Counted from the stretch's first letter, positions 1 to 11,472 are shown. The stretch: 64,000 nt of DNA from Clarkia xantiana subsp. parviflora (GCA_036873135.1 JAPTYO010000004.1:35621105-35685104), one strand, 5' to 3'. Notes: generated by a model not told the origin, from the letters alone. Numbers and translations: made by a program.

Positions 1-404
1 GGGTACTCGTTAAGGAACCGGTTACAAATTTTCCAACTAAATAATATAATTTTAGGTACTAGTTGGAACCGGGTTCTGGATACCCAGTTGGAACCGGGTT
101 CTCGGTAGCCAATTGAAACTAAAATTTATGTTATACCAAGTGAATCATAAAAATAATTATACTTTCCACAAACCAATTTTAAATTTGTTAAATGTTTAGT
201 GTTTTTTTAATTTATATATATATAACGGTTCCGATTCCGGGTATTTGGGTACCCGAAAACTTATCCCGGAACCGGAACCGAAAATACCGGTTCTTGAAAT
301 TTAATCCCAGAACCGTACCAGAACCATTTACATCTACCCGGAACCTACCAAATGACCGGTTCCGGACCGGTTCTGGCTCCAACTGGGTAATTTGCTCACC
401 CCTA
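1..404. mobile_element. Right part of a hAT-like non-autonomous element
   Basis: The block is dense in GAACCGG/CCGGTTC words in both orientations and ends with TGCTCACCCCTA. That is the inverse of TAGGGGTGAGCA, the terminus of the complete element at 996. The left end lies outside the window, so no target duplication can be checked; the 8 bp after the end are gttttaag. Short ORFs on both strands here come from the CCGGTT repeats and are not genes. Assignment to hAT rests only on the shared terminus. Confidence 0.4.
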
Positions 405-987
405 GTTTTAAGATATATTTTACAAATTGCAATATTTTTATTATAACTGAACATTAAATAGCTCTGAGCAAGCCTTCTATACAAGGTTTTCTAGTTTTTC
501 AAACCCTTTTTTTTTTTTGCCAGAAGTTTTTCAAACCCTTTGCTGAGGGTTTTCTTGCCTAGAGGCCATGCCATAGCCAATTTGTTCGCCCCTCAGTCGT
601 TCAAGTCCTCAACTTCCATAGTTGCTAGTGATTTTCATCGTCATAGTTAATTAGTTTGCAAGGTTCGTTTTCTATCAAAATTATGTTTATCTTCATTTTC
701 TCATGTTACCACCGCCTCCGATGAAGGCATTAGATCTCCGATCGGATGCCACCAGCAACGGCGAATACTGGTTCACCGTTTGGAGGCCCACGATCTTTAG
801 CCGGTGGTACTTACAATACACGGTTCTCTACAAAATCCTCTGATGTGCTGATATCACTGTGATATTTATCTCTGTTTTTCTGACCATCCTTTGGTTGGAG
901 GATTGTGATAAAAAATTTGCAGATGATTATGTCCATCGTTTCAAACTTAAGAGTTATTTTGTAACTGTGATCATTTACACTTCCCTA
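405..987. other. Unassigned intergenic DNA
   Basis: I see no gene, RNA or clear repeat here. A T-rich stretch (about 508-520) and a weakly duplicated phrase (tttttcaaaccctttt) are the only local structure. Confidence 0.4.
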
Positions 988-995
988 CTATACAT

Positions 996-1662
996 TAGGG
1001 GTGAGCAAATATCCCGAGAGGCTCAAAATCCCGCCCGTCCCGCCCTGGCCCGTCCCAGAAAGCCCGTCCCAAAAATGTGCCCAAGCCCTAATGGACGGGA
1101 CTTTTCTTCTCAAGTAGGGCTAGGGCTAGGGCTTTTTTACGAAGTCCCAAAAGACTCGTACCGTCCCTTTTTGCAATCAGCTATAAACTATAGTTAGTTA
1201 AGTTAACTTTAGTGATAGCTCGTGATGAAGTTCCATTTGATTTGAGATTTGCATTTATAACTTGTTATGTCATAATTGTTAGTGACTTTGCGGTTAGAGT
1301 CTTGGTAAAACTTAGTTTTGGAGTCTTTGGTGAACTATTTTAGAGAACCAAGTTATGTGTTGAACTTGGTGTTCTTACAAGTGACAAAATGTTTGAGTGA
1401 TTTTGGTGTTTTATGGTGAACTTTGTGGTATCTGTTGAACGTTGTTGTTGTTCTGTGTTTGGTTATGGTTTAAGTAAAGTGAGTATGATTTTTTTTTTTA
1501 ACTTGGATGGGAATTTGGGTTTGTCCCTAGTCCCTGTAGGCCCGTGACGGGCGGGCCTTTTCCTACTAGCTAGGGCTCGGGACAGCCATTAAGTGGCCCT
1601 AGTTTTAGGGCTTGGGCCATTTTCTAAAAAAAGCCCGCCCATCCGTCCCATGCTCAGCCCTA
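996..1662. mobile_element. hAT-like non-autonomous element with 8-bp target duplication
   Basis: The ends are TAGGGGTGAGCA on the left and TGCTCAGCCCTA on the right, an imperfect terminal inverted repeat. The same 8 bp, ctatacat, stand immediately outside both ends (988-995 and 1663-1670). An 8-bp duplication is the mark of the hAT superfamily. The subterminal regions are rich in GCCCGTCCC-type repeats, inverted between the two sides, and the middle is AT-rich. No transposase is encoded, so the 667-bp element is non-autonomous. The target duplication is perfect, which points to a fairly recent insertion. Confidence 0.75.
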
Positions 1663-1670
1663 CTATACAT

Positions 1671-2139
1671 AACCCTTATAGATGGGACCAAGTTCAACGA
1701 AATCACCAATCTAATTTTCACACTTTTTACCACATGTTTTTCAATTGCCACCATTCAGATTTGGATCTGGTTTCTACCGTATCTGATCCTTGTAAATTTC
1801 TCCTCCTGTGAGAGGAGCAAATTTTTTCTTCGGCACACCTAACGAGCATTAGTCATCGGATGTTCCTCGTTCAGGGATGCATCGGTAGTTTGATATTTGG
1901 TCTCATCTACCTCGGGGAATCTCTACCATCTTCGACTTCCTCGTGTGGTTCTCGTTTGTTAATTGGATTGTCTGTAATTTTATCGTTCCTGGTTCTATTT
2001 CTAGTATTGCTTGTCGCGCAGGGCTGCTGTTAGCTAGGTCTTCTTTGAGGGTACATCAGTTCATCTACAAAGATTTGACTGTTGTCCTCCTCAACAAGCT
2101 ACTATCTTTTGTTATGGGGTGTTAGCGCTTTTAAACCGA
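1671..2139. other. Unassigned intergenic DNA
   Basis: No gene is recognised. The ORFs here are short and resemble no family I know. The stretch ends where homology to copia element B (about 61480) begins. Confidence 0.35.
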
Positions 2140-3809
2140 TTATGTTATTTACTTTCTCAAAATGCTGTTGTCTCCCTGATTTTTGCATAATCATAGATGT
2201 GTTAGTATGAATTGGTTGATTTAAGTGCGATTCGATATTCCTCGCAATCTTGATGGTGTGAATCATGATGAATGAAAGGAGTACGTGTTGAACTCTCTAC
2301 TATGATTCTGAAAAGTGGAGAAGACAACTACGGATGAATATAGTAGTCTGTATGATTTTGACAATGAGGGACGAATGTAATAATTTGTTTCACCAAGCAT
2401 GAGAGTAGGTTCTTTGATGATCTGAACGCGTAAGTGGTGATACATTCAACCTTGGTAAAATGGGGTTAAAGAATACTTCAATAGCAACCAGACAATGTTA
2501 CAGCTTGATATTCCTTTGCATCCGCTACGGTAGAAGCAAGGTTGTAAAAGCAAGAAATGTTTCGGTTGAATGTGATGGTCTTCTCTCTTTTCATGGATGT
2601 TGGCGTAAAACCCGCATCAGATCTTCAGGATGAAAGGTCAACATGAAAATGATGTATATGGTTATCTGATGTTGACGGGACTCAATAACCTTAAGCCTAA
2701 TCAAGTACAGCGACCACAACAGTGAAAGGGAAACCTTATCTGCTCACCATACTAAACTCGAAAGATGTCAACCATGATCGGCATAGCATGAAAAGAACAG
2801 GACTGAGTAGGTCCTATACGATGATATAGAGGGTTAAACCTCGTTGATTAAGTGCGTCCCTAGTACGCCTCGTATATCATGAATATAAAGCTGGGAAATG
2901 TTTTATAAGGACGCAAATCATTTGACGTGATTCACTTGTGAATATACTCAGATGTAGTGTCCAACTCAATGTTCTCGACTATATGCACGATGACCATTGA
3001 TTAAATATACGGCTTTCAGATCAAGAACTATACCATTGTCATATATATAATCATTGTTTGTTTCAATTACTAAATCTTGGTTATTTTGAGATTCGGAGTT
3101 ATTGAATAAAGTAATTGTTGCTAGGTTCGAAGCACAATGTTATATCAATTTAACGGCCCGATAAAAAGGGAACGAAACGAAAATACAAACCCAAAGGTTT
3201 GGAACCAAATTTTTGGCCAGGTAAAAGAGGCTAAATGAAACGAAATGAAATACATGCTCCGTCATCTCAGTCAGGATAACTGAACTGAATAAACCCATCA
3301 ATTGCATAGCTAAATCAAATGAAATAACTCTTTCTTTATTAATTACTCAATTGATTGAAATAAACTGTAATGATAATCATGTTTGCCACCGATTGGATTA
3401 AATTAAATTCAGAAATGAAGCGATTATACCAAGGAGTAATACCTCGGTAAAATTGCGCTATGCGCAAGTGGACCTCGAAAGACGGAACACATCGTTTCAA
3501 AGTAAGAGTTTAGTATTGAAGTGTTTGAATAATGGTTGTGCTGAATTTTCGTTTGCATTCCTATGGAAACGACTTATTGATAACATTTACATCGGTAAGA
3601 AGTAGGCTTCGAAAGCTACTACGACCCTGTAAAAGTATCAACTGACGCATAAGGTGAAAATCTAAAATGCTCAGTTCGGAGATGGGTTAAAATCTCTGAG
3701 ATAAGTCAGCAAACGAAGAAGGATAAAGTTGGTTAAACGATTTTCCTTCAGAATTCCTTGAACGATAAGTCAGGCTAGGCATTCAAGTTAAATGACACAC
3801 TTCAAGAAG

Positions 3810-4921
3810 TGTCAGACCTAAAATCTGACCTAAGGCGAATTACGTTTTGAAAACGTGCAATTTTGAAAGAGTCGCCACTAGTTAATTAATGTTAACTAGA
3901 AACCTAATTTCCCTAGGGAAGAACATAATTAATCACCTAGGTCTAAAATCGGTCTACAATCAGATATTCAGATTCGGGGGCTCTATTACGAATTAAAACA
4001 CATGTAATTAATCTCGCCCTAACGGTACTCAGTTCACATATTTGCCAATTTATCTTTCATGACTTCAGATTAGTATAAAAAATTAACATTTACGATCAAA
4101 TTACATAATAGTAAACTATCGGCTATAAACAAATGCTATTTCAATAAACTTATAATTTGATATCCAAAAGAGACCTAAAATCCTACAAATATTAAACAGA
4201 CTCCAATGAAAACATAAGATAATATTTAATATATATATATATATGCAACTTAACTGATTAGACCAAAACTAATTAATCAATTCAACATCTAATATAATAA
4301 TATATACATATGGAGAATGAATTACCTGAGAGACAACGGACAATAGCAGCACCAGCACGGGTGTGGACGTGGAGGTCAGATCTTCGATCGGTGGCTAGGT
4401 GGGGATGAGAGAATCCAAAGAGTTGATGCTTTTCCGTTGGATCGACCGAGGGATGAATGATAGAGACGATGGAGAATACAACATTAATTAAACAAACAGT
4501 AATAATATTATATAATAATAACAAGAATCAAATAAATTCACGATCACTAAAGCTCTAAGCATAAGATCAGGAGTAAAGACAAAGTTTCATTTTCTTCTTT
4601 TATTTTCGAATTATTCTTTTTGTGTTTTCTGTTGTTTTTATACAGTGTAAATTACAACTCTATTTATAAAACCTAGTGACTATTCTAACTAGGAAATAAA
4701 TATTGTTGATTTATTCTAACAATAAATGCTAAATATTCAGAAAATATACTCTAAATATTCAACAAATATTCTCTGCAATAAATACAAATAACTATCATAA
4801 TTTAAGCCAGTCCTATCTTTGGAAACTTCGCGACTTTTCATATTTAAATACTTCCTTTTTTTTACGCGTCACATGTGACATTTTGAACGTGCTACGCGCG
4901 GACCAAAATTAGGTGTTTACA
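3810..4921. mobile_element. Solo LTR with 5-bp target duplication
   Basis: The 1112-bp block starts TGTCAGACC and ends GTGTTTACA (TG...CA). It is flanked by agaag at 3805-3809 and 4922-4926, the 5-bp duplication expected of LTR retrotransposon integration. Outside it, copia A continues to match copia B, so the block is a clean insertion. A TATA-like box (ctatttataaa, about 4669) lies in its last third. No internal retroelement sequence is present, so it is best explained by LTR-LTR recombination. The parent lineage is not identifiable from this sequence alone. Confidence 0.8.
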
Positions 4922-4926
4922 AGAAG

Positions 4927-4933
<7 letters not shown>

Positions 4934-4972
<39 letters not shown>
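4934..4972. repeat. (AT)n microsatellite
   Basis: About 19 AT units directly after the solo LTR and its target duplication. Copia B has no such array at the matching place, so it arose after the copies diverged. Confidence 0.9.
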
Positions 4973-4979
<7 letters not shown>

Positions 4980-5535
4980 ATGTTAGAGTCATTCTATCAG
5001 ACATTCCTTTTTGGGATGATGAAAGATGATTCACATAAATGTAAAACTGTGTTCTATTGAGATCGGTAAGGTAGGTCGTCATCATAGCTGAAAGGTGACA
5101 ATGAGTTAAATCATATCACCATGTGATATTAATTTGCGCAATAAACACGTATTTAGGACAAGGGTACGCCAGTTACTTCTAGAAAATACCTGTTTCCAGC
5201 TTGGATTAAATGGTACCGTGGTCGAACATGAGACATTACATCACTAAGAGGGAAAAAATTTCAAATGCATTAATAGTTTCAGTCAACATAGTCATGATCA
5301 AAACATAGCAGAATAACGATGACAATCAGGTCCCACTTAATTCGAGTGTGAGATATTTGAACCAGCAACTCAAGTGAATGACATGGTAAATGAGAATGGG
5401 GACATTTTCATAGTAAATCCAGTGGGATGAATAAACCCTACCACAAGTAATCACTGTTGCTGTTTGGGCGAATCAAGTCGAACCTGATGGTCAAAATTAC
5501 TGAACCAGGAGTTACACAACTACCTATATTACCCA

Positions 5536-5805
5536 TTGTTCCCAGTGGGAGTGATCCAACCATACTTGGTTCCAGATCCTAGTGATCAAGGAATGCATCT
5601 CGGAAGTAACACCCCGAGACCAAGAGGTTGTAATAGGAAAGTTATAGGTCAAGGTTCTAGCACTGCTGTTGTTCAAAACAGAGACGATGCTCTGATAAGA
5701 AGCATTGTTCCGAGTGGGAGGATTATTCCCAATGGAAATAATGCTACGATAAGAAGCGTTATTCCGAGTGGTAGAAAAGACCAGACTAATAAGTGGGACT
5801 CATAA
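5536..5805 (+). pseudogene. Copia A polyprotein fragment, integrase-RT linker
   Basis: The frame contains repeated short units of the form IxPSG(S/R) and IPNGNN, the same as the linker of copia B at 63430-63731. In copia polyproteins this is the poorly conserved stretch between integrase and reverse transcriptase. It is a remnant without function of its own; the frame is closed on both sides. Confidence 0.55.
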
Positions 5806-6139
5806 TGCCTAGACGAGAGTCAAAGGCAAGTATCCCATTGAGCAAGGTGAAAACCCCGCTCAAACTGTTGGCAAGCACTGGAAAGACCTCAAGTGGAGAA
5901 ATGGAAAGAAATAATAAATGAGAGAGATCGCCTAAATGAAATCCATCATAGTCTATAGTTTATATACGTGTTAACAACAGGGGAAAAAGGAATAGGTGAG
6001 CCCTGAAAGAAGGCTTACCACTGATGGAACAAGTCGGAGAACCAGACTCATTGCGAAAGGTCTTACCCTATGCTTCACGGAGAGGACTTTGATAAGAGAA
6101 ACTCAATGACTGTGCATAAAACCATGGTTAGGACCATTC

Positions 6140-6750
6140 ATGGTCCTGGTCGCAAGTCTCGATCACGAGCTGCACCGAAGGAATGTTAAGATCGCATTCC
6201 TCCACGACAACCTGGAGGAAGAGATCTACATGGAGCAACCAGAGGGTTTAATTACTCTTGGTAACGAACGTAAAGTTTGTAAACTCCAAAATGTCCTTCT
6301 ACGGTCTTATACAGTCGTCACGACAATGATACCGCAAATTCCACGAGGAAATCGTAGGAAACAGATTAGTGAGTTTTCACGAGAATCCGTGCATGTATTA
6401 TAAGACCTCCTAGTCTAAGTATGTCATCTTAACCTAGTACGTGGACGACATAGTCATTGCCGCAAACGACATGAGTTTCATGAATAAGTCAAAGTCCCGG
6501 TTGGCATCTGTATTTGAGACGAAAGACATGGGAGATGCCACGTACATCTTAGGCATTAAAATTACCAGAGATCGGGCTACCCGGGATTTATGTCTATCTC
6601 AAGAAGCCTATATCAACGAGCAGTTGAAAGTTGGTTCAGATTACAGGATGCCAAACCCGTGCATCCGCCGCTGGTATTTGGGTGCGCACTGTTGAATCGT
6701 GACAGCCCCAAGAACCCGGTAGAGCGTGAACAGATGAAGGGTGTAGAGAT
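6140..6750 (+). pseudogene. Copia A reverse transcriptase fragment
   Basis: Two frames together give a Ty1/copia reverse transcriptase (RVT_2). The first (6140-6403) has the NVKIAFLHDNLEEEIYMEQP block, the DVKTAFLNG region of the family with the catalytic Asp changed. The second (from 6441) has the YVDDIV catalytic motif (read from the codon before its ATG) and the LGIKI block. It continues to about 6750 in a shifted frame (LNRDSPKNPVEREQMKGV). Stops and frameshifts separate the parts. It is cut at about 6750 by a minus-strand LTR. Confidence 0.75.
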
Positions 6751-7384
6751 TTTAAGAATTTTTGGTATTTCGATATACACCGTGCAATACATGGGCACCG
6801 TGGAGGGGGTTCCCGGTAAGCCCACTCCGATGCTTAAGTAAGTATAAGCTTTAGAGATAGGTTATGAGCTTAGAGAGAGAGTGATGAATTAACTTCAAAT
6901 GAGGAGATGAGGTCTCTATTTATAGAGTTCCTATTGATCCGCCCCGGTTCTAGTGATTTCCTGGTGCGGTTATGGCAGTTTCGTAATATAAGTTGGTCTT
7001 GACCGTAAATAAGGTGTGTTTGACCTTTATTCGACCGTAGATAAACTTGATATGACTAAGTGTTGGTAAATGGCCCCCAAGGGAGAGCCCCGGGCGAAAT
7101 ATCGTCCAGGGGTAGGGGTCTGGGCGAGGGAACTCGTCCGGACGGAAGGGGATACCCGGATGGGTATCCCTGGAGCCTTGCTCGGGGTACCTGAGTGAGA
7201 GGGCCTCACTCGGGTTACCTCCGAGGGATTTTCGTCCCTCGGGGTCTTCCGAGTGGATTTCGCCATTCGGGTGTTTTTTGCGCCTACGCGTTGGGCCTCA
7301 GGTGTCTGTTTTCTAAGTTTCGAATTATAATCGATCATGGCCCATTCGGGTCCAATTCATAATAGCTTGGGCGTATATCCAACA
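6750..7384 (-). mobile_element. Minus-strand gypsy-type solo LTR or LTR fragment
   Basis: Read on the minus strand the block starts TGTTGGATATACGCCC at 7384, the same start as other gypsy LTRs here (38408 TGTTGGATAT, 55826 TGATGGATATACGCC). It has a TATA box (CTATAAATAGAG, about 6916-6930) followed by CTTAAGCATCGGAGTGG, matching the position of ACTTAAGCATC in the gypsy-2 LTR. The inner edge lies near 6750, where copia A coding sequence stops, but I could not fix it to the base or find a target duplication. Confidence 0.6.
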
Positions 7385-7519
7385 CTGTACATAAAAACAA
7401 TTGGTGGTCTACGAATGGAACCTTCCTTATATTTTCATATAAAAGTACATGAGAAATGTTTTAGTGACGTATGATATGGGTTGACTAAAATGAAGTCGAG
7501 TTTATTTCAATTTTATTTA

Positions 7520-7597
7520 TCAGTATTTTGATCATGCATGCACATTGAGATTTATGTAAACGTAAATCTCTATGTGCATGCATGATCTAGATACTGA
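7520..7597. repeat. Near-perfect 35-bp inverted repeat with 8-bp loop
   Basis: Arm 7520-7554 pairs with arm 7563-7597 at 32 of 35 positions around an 8-base spacer (tgtaaacg). Each arm contains CATGCATG. It could fold into a single hairpin. No target duplication or known MITE terminus is visible at its edges. Confidence 0.8.
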
Positions 7598-7632
7598 GAA
7601 ATCGAGTTGTAATAAACTAGACTTTATTTTAA

Positions 7633-8362
7633 GGATTAAATGTACTTTTCACACCACATGTTTGGGCGAATGCGGCTTTTTGTACCAGATGTTTGGTTTT
7701 GTATACTTTGGGTACCAAACGTTTGAAAAAAATGTGTCTTTTTGTACATCCGTTACTTGACCGTTAGTTTTTTCCGTTAAATGACATGTGCAAGTCACGT
7801 GACCGACCCTAAACTTTCAATTTTATTTAATTTAGTCCCTGTAATAATATTCCTAACTTTTAATTTGTTTAATTTAGTCCAAAACTTCAAAATCAATTAC
7901 AATTGAACCCAATTGACCTAGCCGGACCTAGCCTAGGGCTAGGTCCGACCCTAGGTCGGGGTCGTCGAACCCAGCCAACCCTGACCCTGGGTCGGGGTCG
8001 CCGGACCCAGCCGACCCTGACCTAGGGTCGGACCTAGCCCTAGGCTAGGTCCGGCTAGGTCCGGCTAGGTCAATTGGGTTCAATGGTTCAATTACAATTG
8101 ATTTTGAAGTTTGGGGACTAAATTAAACAAATTAAAAGTTAGGAATATATTTGAGGGACTAAATTGAACAAAATCAAAAATTTAGGGTTGGTCATGTGAC
8201 TTGCACATGTCATTTAACGGAAAAAAAACTAACGGCCAACTAACGGATGTACCAAAAGCCAAATAATTTTAAACGTTTGGTGCCAAAAGTATACAAAATC
8301 AAACATCCGTTACTAAAAGCCGCATTCGTCCAAACATGTGGTGTGAAAAGTACCTTTAACTC
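7633..8362. mobile_element. Foldback Mutator-like element A (730 bp) with 9-bp target duplication
   Basis: Both flanks carry ttattttaa (7624-7632 and 8363-8371), a perfect 9-bp duplication as made by Mutator-type transposases. The left end GGATTAAATGTACTTTTC and the right end read inwards, GAGTTAAAGGTACTTTTC, begin inverted arms of roughly 300 bp. These arms include repeated TTTGGTACC-type words and a CCGTTAAATGACATGTG...CACGTGAC box. The core (about 7915-8075) is GC-rich and made of short palindromic units such as CCTAGGCTAGG and GACCTAGCC. No transposase is encoded, and the ORFs are by-products of the palindrome. Confidence 0.8.
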
Positions 8363-8395
8363 TTATTTTAATCAAACTCCTATTTTTTTTTTTAA

Positions 8396-9083
8396 TTGCT
8401 TATAGGTCATTTGGTACTACACGTTTGCCCACTTTTGGCTTTTGGTACCACATGTTTAGTTTTACCTATTTTTGGTACCTACGTTTGCTAATTGTATACT
8501 TTTGGTCTAACCGTCAATGTTGACCGTTAAATAGTCACGTGACTTGCTCATGCCTAGCCCCAAATTTTTTATTTTCTTCAGTTTAGTCATCAAATTTACT
8601 GTCCTAACTTTTTAATTTTGTAATTTAGCCCTCAAACGTTTTCAACTGCACCCTAGGACTAAATTGACTTAGCCATGGTCTGACCCATGGCTAGGTCTGA
8701 CCATGACTAGGTCAATTTAGCATTTGGATCCAATTGGATCATGGCTATGTCAATTTAGCATTAGGGTCCAGTTAACCCAATTGGATCCAAATGCTAAATT
8801 GACCTAGTCATGGTCAGACCTAGCCATGGGTCAGACCATGGCTAAGTCAATTTAGTCCTAGGGTGCGGTTGAAAATGCTTAAGGGCTAAATTGCAAAAAT
8901 AAAAAGTTAGGTTAATAAATATGAGGACTAAACTGAACAAAACAAAAATTTGGGACTAGGCATGTGCAAATCACATGACTATTGAACGGTTAAACTGATG
9001 GTCAACTAACGGTCAGACCAAAAGTATACAATTAACAAACATATGGTACCAAAATTAGGCAAAACCAAAAGACCTATAAACCC
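8396..9083. mobile_element. Foldback Mutator-like element B (about 688 bp)
   Basis: The right end read inwards (GGGTTTATAGGTC) matches the left end (TTGCTTATAGGTC) apart from the outer bases. The arms are inverted copies of each other (GTATACTTTTGGTCT, ACCGTTAAATAGTCACGTGAC) and the core at about 8640-8870 consists of repeated TAGCCATGG/CCATGGCTA and CTAGGTC units. A perfect 9-bp duplication is not visible (left tttttttaa, right tttgaaaaa), so the outer edges are less certain than for element A. Its size nearly equals that of element A. Confidence 0.65.
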
Positions 9084-9385
9084 TTTGAAAAATGACTTGT
9101 GGCAAAATTTGTGAATTTAAGTTTTAAAACGCAGTAAGAATCAACACGAGTATCACATCATCTTCTACGTCATTAAATATTATTTTATAATATTAATATC
9201 TACAAATATATATATATATATATATATATATTTAAATTTATTATAATATTATTTACTCTTAAAATGATAATTAGTCAGAACTTTTTCTACGGAACTACGA
9301 TTTGCGAACCGATTTTTTGAATGTGAAAGTATAAATGAAAACCTCCCTAAATGACAAATGCTCTTACATATATTTAACTTATGTA

Positions 9386-11455
9386 GAAAATTGGTACATG
9401 AAATAACAAGTCAAGACAAATTGGTACCCGGGATGATTTTTGTGACAAATTGATACATGATAATATCCAACTGTTGCACTGTCTAAAATATCGTTAGTTT
9501 TGGATGGAAAAAATCACTTGCAACGCACGTGACCACTTATGATGGGAAAATAAGAAAATTATTGTCTTGGACTGACTCAAATACCCCTTTAATAAAAGAA
9601 TTATAACACTTCCCCTTCATCTCCATCTTCACGCTTCCCAGTACCACCTCGCCCACTACCAATGTATGAGAGGTAAGAGAACGCGAAAGCTTTCTCCTCG
9701 CTCAGCTCTTTGGCTGTCAAGTCCAACTTCTTCCTGGACAACTCATTAATTTTGAGCCATGCACATTGCATTGCATAGAAAACTGCAATATTAATTTTCA
9801 TATAAATGTTTTGTAACAAAAATTTCAATCTATCTAACCCCCTCCCAATGCAAACGACATGCTTATGTACCTTGAACAATTGACCATTCACCATCACGAC
9901 GGGTCACTGAGAATGAATAGATGAGACCAGAAGAAACATTGTGTGCCCTCTGGAGTACCCATAACCCAGTTGTGAATGTGGTCACAAGCAGAGCTAGCAG
10001 CAGATAAAACACTGGATAATTTCCGCGCTTTGATAACTGCAACACCACATTGTTGAATTGTTTGGATGAATCCCCATTCAACCTTTCAATTAAAAAAAAT
10101 ATTCAGTCATTAAAATCAGTATGATCAAACAATTGTCTGTTAACTAAATAAAAACCTACGTTTCCTTACCATTCATCATCCTTCACAAGCTCACGCACTA
10201 GTTTTTCCCAAGCTGGGTGTTAATAGTTGCATGGTTTACATTAGGGTATTGAGTGCATCAGTGGTTTCCCCAGATAATGACATTCTTCACATCACTCACT
10301 TGGACATTTAACCTCTCTGAAATCTGAAGTGACATGTTATGGTCCAATCCGGTTAGGCAAGTGATGTTCTTTCTCTGGGATGGATGGTATATACACCTTC
10401 AAGATCAATGCATTGGTGTTTGCAGGGTTGGCAACAACCACAACCTGCAAAAAAGAAATCCCAATAATTCATTCAGTATATACATACTGAATAAGAAAAC
10501 CAAACTAGTACACAATCTTCAGTATATAAACTATTTACAACCATAGCTTTACTTGGACTTACATCTTAGGATTTTTTTTTTAATTAAGTGGAACCATAAC
10601 AACTACTGTATTACAATATAAGACTACATGGCAAATATTTCTCTTCAACTTTGTAGCAATGACAACCTACGTAAATCAATGATTTGATTTGATGGAGCTG
10701 TTCGGTATCAGAAGACACTCTTAGAAAACATAACATTGAGCTATTATAATCAATGTGAGAATCTTATTCAGTTTTGCTGAAAAACTATCTATTAACAAGC
10801 CTCTATACAAAAATAATTGAACTATAAGAGAGATCTCTATTACCTTGCAGTTTGCAACAACAAGCTTTTCTAAACCAGAAACCTGCAACTTGTAGATGAA
10901 TACATTCTCAGACATGGTGTGCAAACTTATGCTGTTGATTAACAAATACACACTGTAAAATTGTAGATTCTGTTTAGTAGTATCATTGGGCAGAAAGCAC
11001 ATAAATTATGCATTTCAAGATAAATCATCCATAATGTAACTCAATACGCCCGTATATGAATAACTCTTTGCATATGAAAGTTATAAATAGATCCCAAGTA
11101 AAGAAGTAAACAAAAGATCTCATGTACGTTCCACTATGTATAAAAGAATTATGCAGATTTGAGCAAATCAGATCCCAAACAGTCAATAATTTTAGTCACT
11201 AGATGGGCGTTATGAAGATGGAGAGGAGGAAGATGAAGTGTTATAATTTTTTTTTCACCGAAAGGGTATTTTAGTCGGCTCAAGTCAATAATTTTCTTAT
11301 TTTCTCGACAAAAGTAGTCATTTTCCATCCAAAACCAACGATTTTTTAGCGGTGCAACACTTGGATCTTCTAAGGTATCAATTTGTCACAAAAATCATCT
11401 CGTTTACCAATTCGTTTTGACGTGTTATCTCATATACCAATTCGATTATAATCTT
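9386..11455. mobile_element. Inverted-repeat element carrying a captured malate dehydrogenase segment
   Basis: The stretch from about 9390 to 9640 is the imperfect inverted copy of about 11215-11455: AATTGGTACATGAAATAAC against AATTGGTATATGAGATAAC, then GATGATTTTTGTGACAAATTGATAC and GTTTTGGATGGA on both sides. Between the arms lies a minus-strand, intron-containing fragment of a cytosolic NAD-malate dehydrogenase gene. The element is bounded by a perfect 17-bp direct repeat, tatatttaacttatgta (9369-9385 and 11456-11472). This is the plan of a Pack-type DNA transposon. The 17-bp repeat is longer than the 9-11 bp usual for Mutator-like elements, so the superfamily is not settled. Confidence 0.7.
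9600..10915 (-). pseudogene. Captured fragment of a cytosolic NAD-malate dehydrogenase gene
   Basis: On the minus strand four separated blocks match the second half of plant cytosolic malate dehydrogenase, in order. About 10844-10915 gives GLEKLVVANCK. 10170-10446 gives VVVANPANTNAL, then frameshifts, then [28 protein letters not shown] and VRELVKDDEW. About 9875-10080 gives [20 protein letters not shown]. About 9600-9755 gives INELSRKKLDLTAKELSEEK. AT-rich intron-like spacers separate them, so a genomic segment rather than an mRNA was taken. The NAD-binding N-terminal half is absent and frameshifts and a stop after IIWGNH break the frame. It cannot encode an active enzyme. It lies wholly between the inverted arms of the element at 9386-11455. 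Confidence 0.8.
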
Positions 11456-11472
11456 TATATTTAACTTATGTA

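Larger units (their letters stand above)
2140..6750 (+). mobile_element. Copia element A, heavily decayed
   Basis: From about 2140 the sequence runs parallel to copia element B at 61480-64000. Examples are the phrase around tctcaaaatg and cctcgcaatc (2156/2244 versus 61500/61585), the block with cctcgaaagacggaacac (3473 versus 62538), the block at 4977 versus 62880, and the PSG-repeat linker at 5530 versus 63430. Coding remnants lie at 5536-5805 and 6140-6750. A solo LTR (3810-4921) interrupts it. No intact reading frame is left and its own LTRs are not seen here. Confidence 0.7.

Noticed and set aside
7027..7338. Minus-strand ORF of 103 codons
   Set aside because: It lies wholly inside a solo LTR and uses its GC-rich leader; no protein features.
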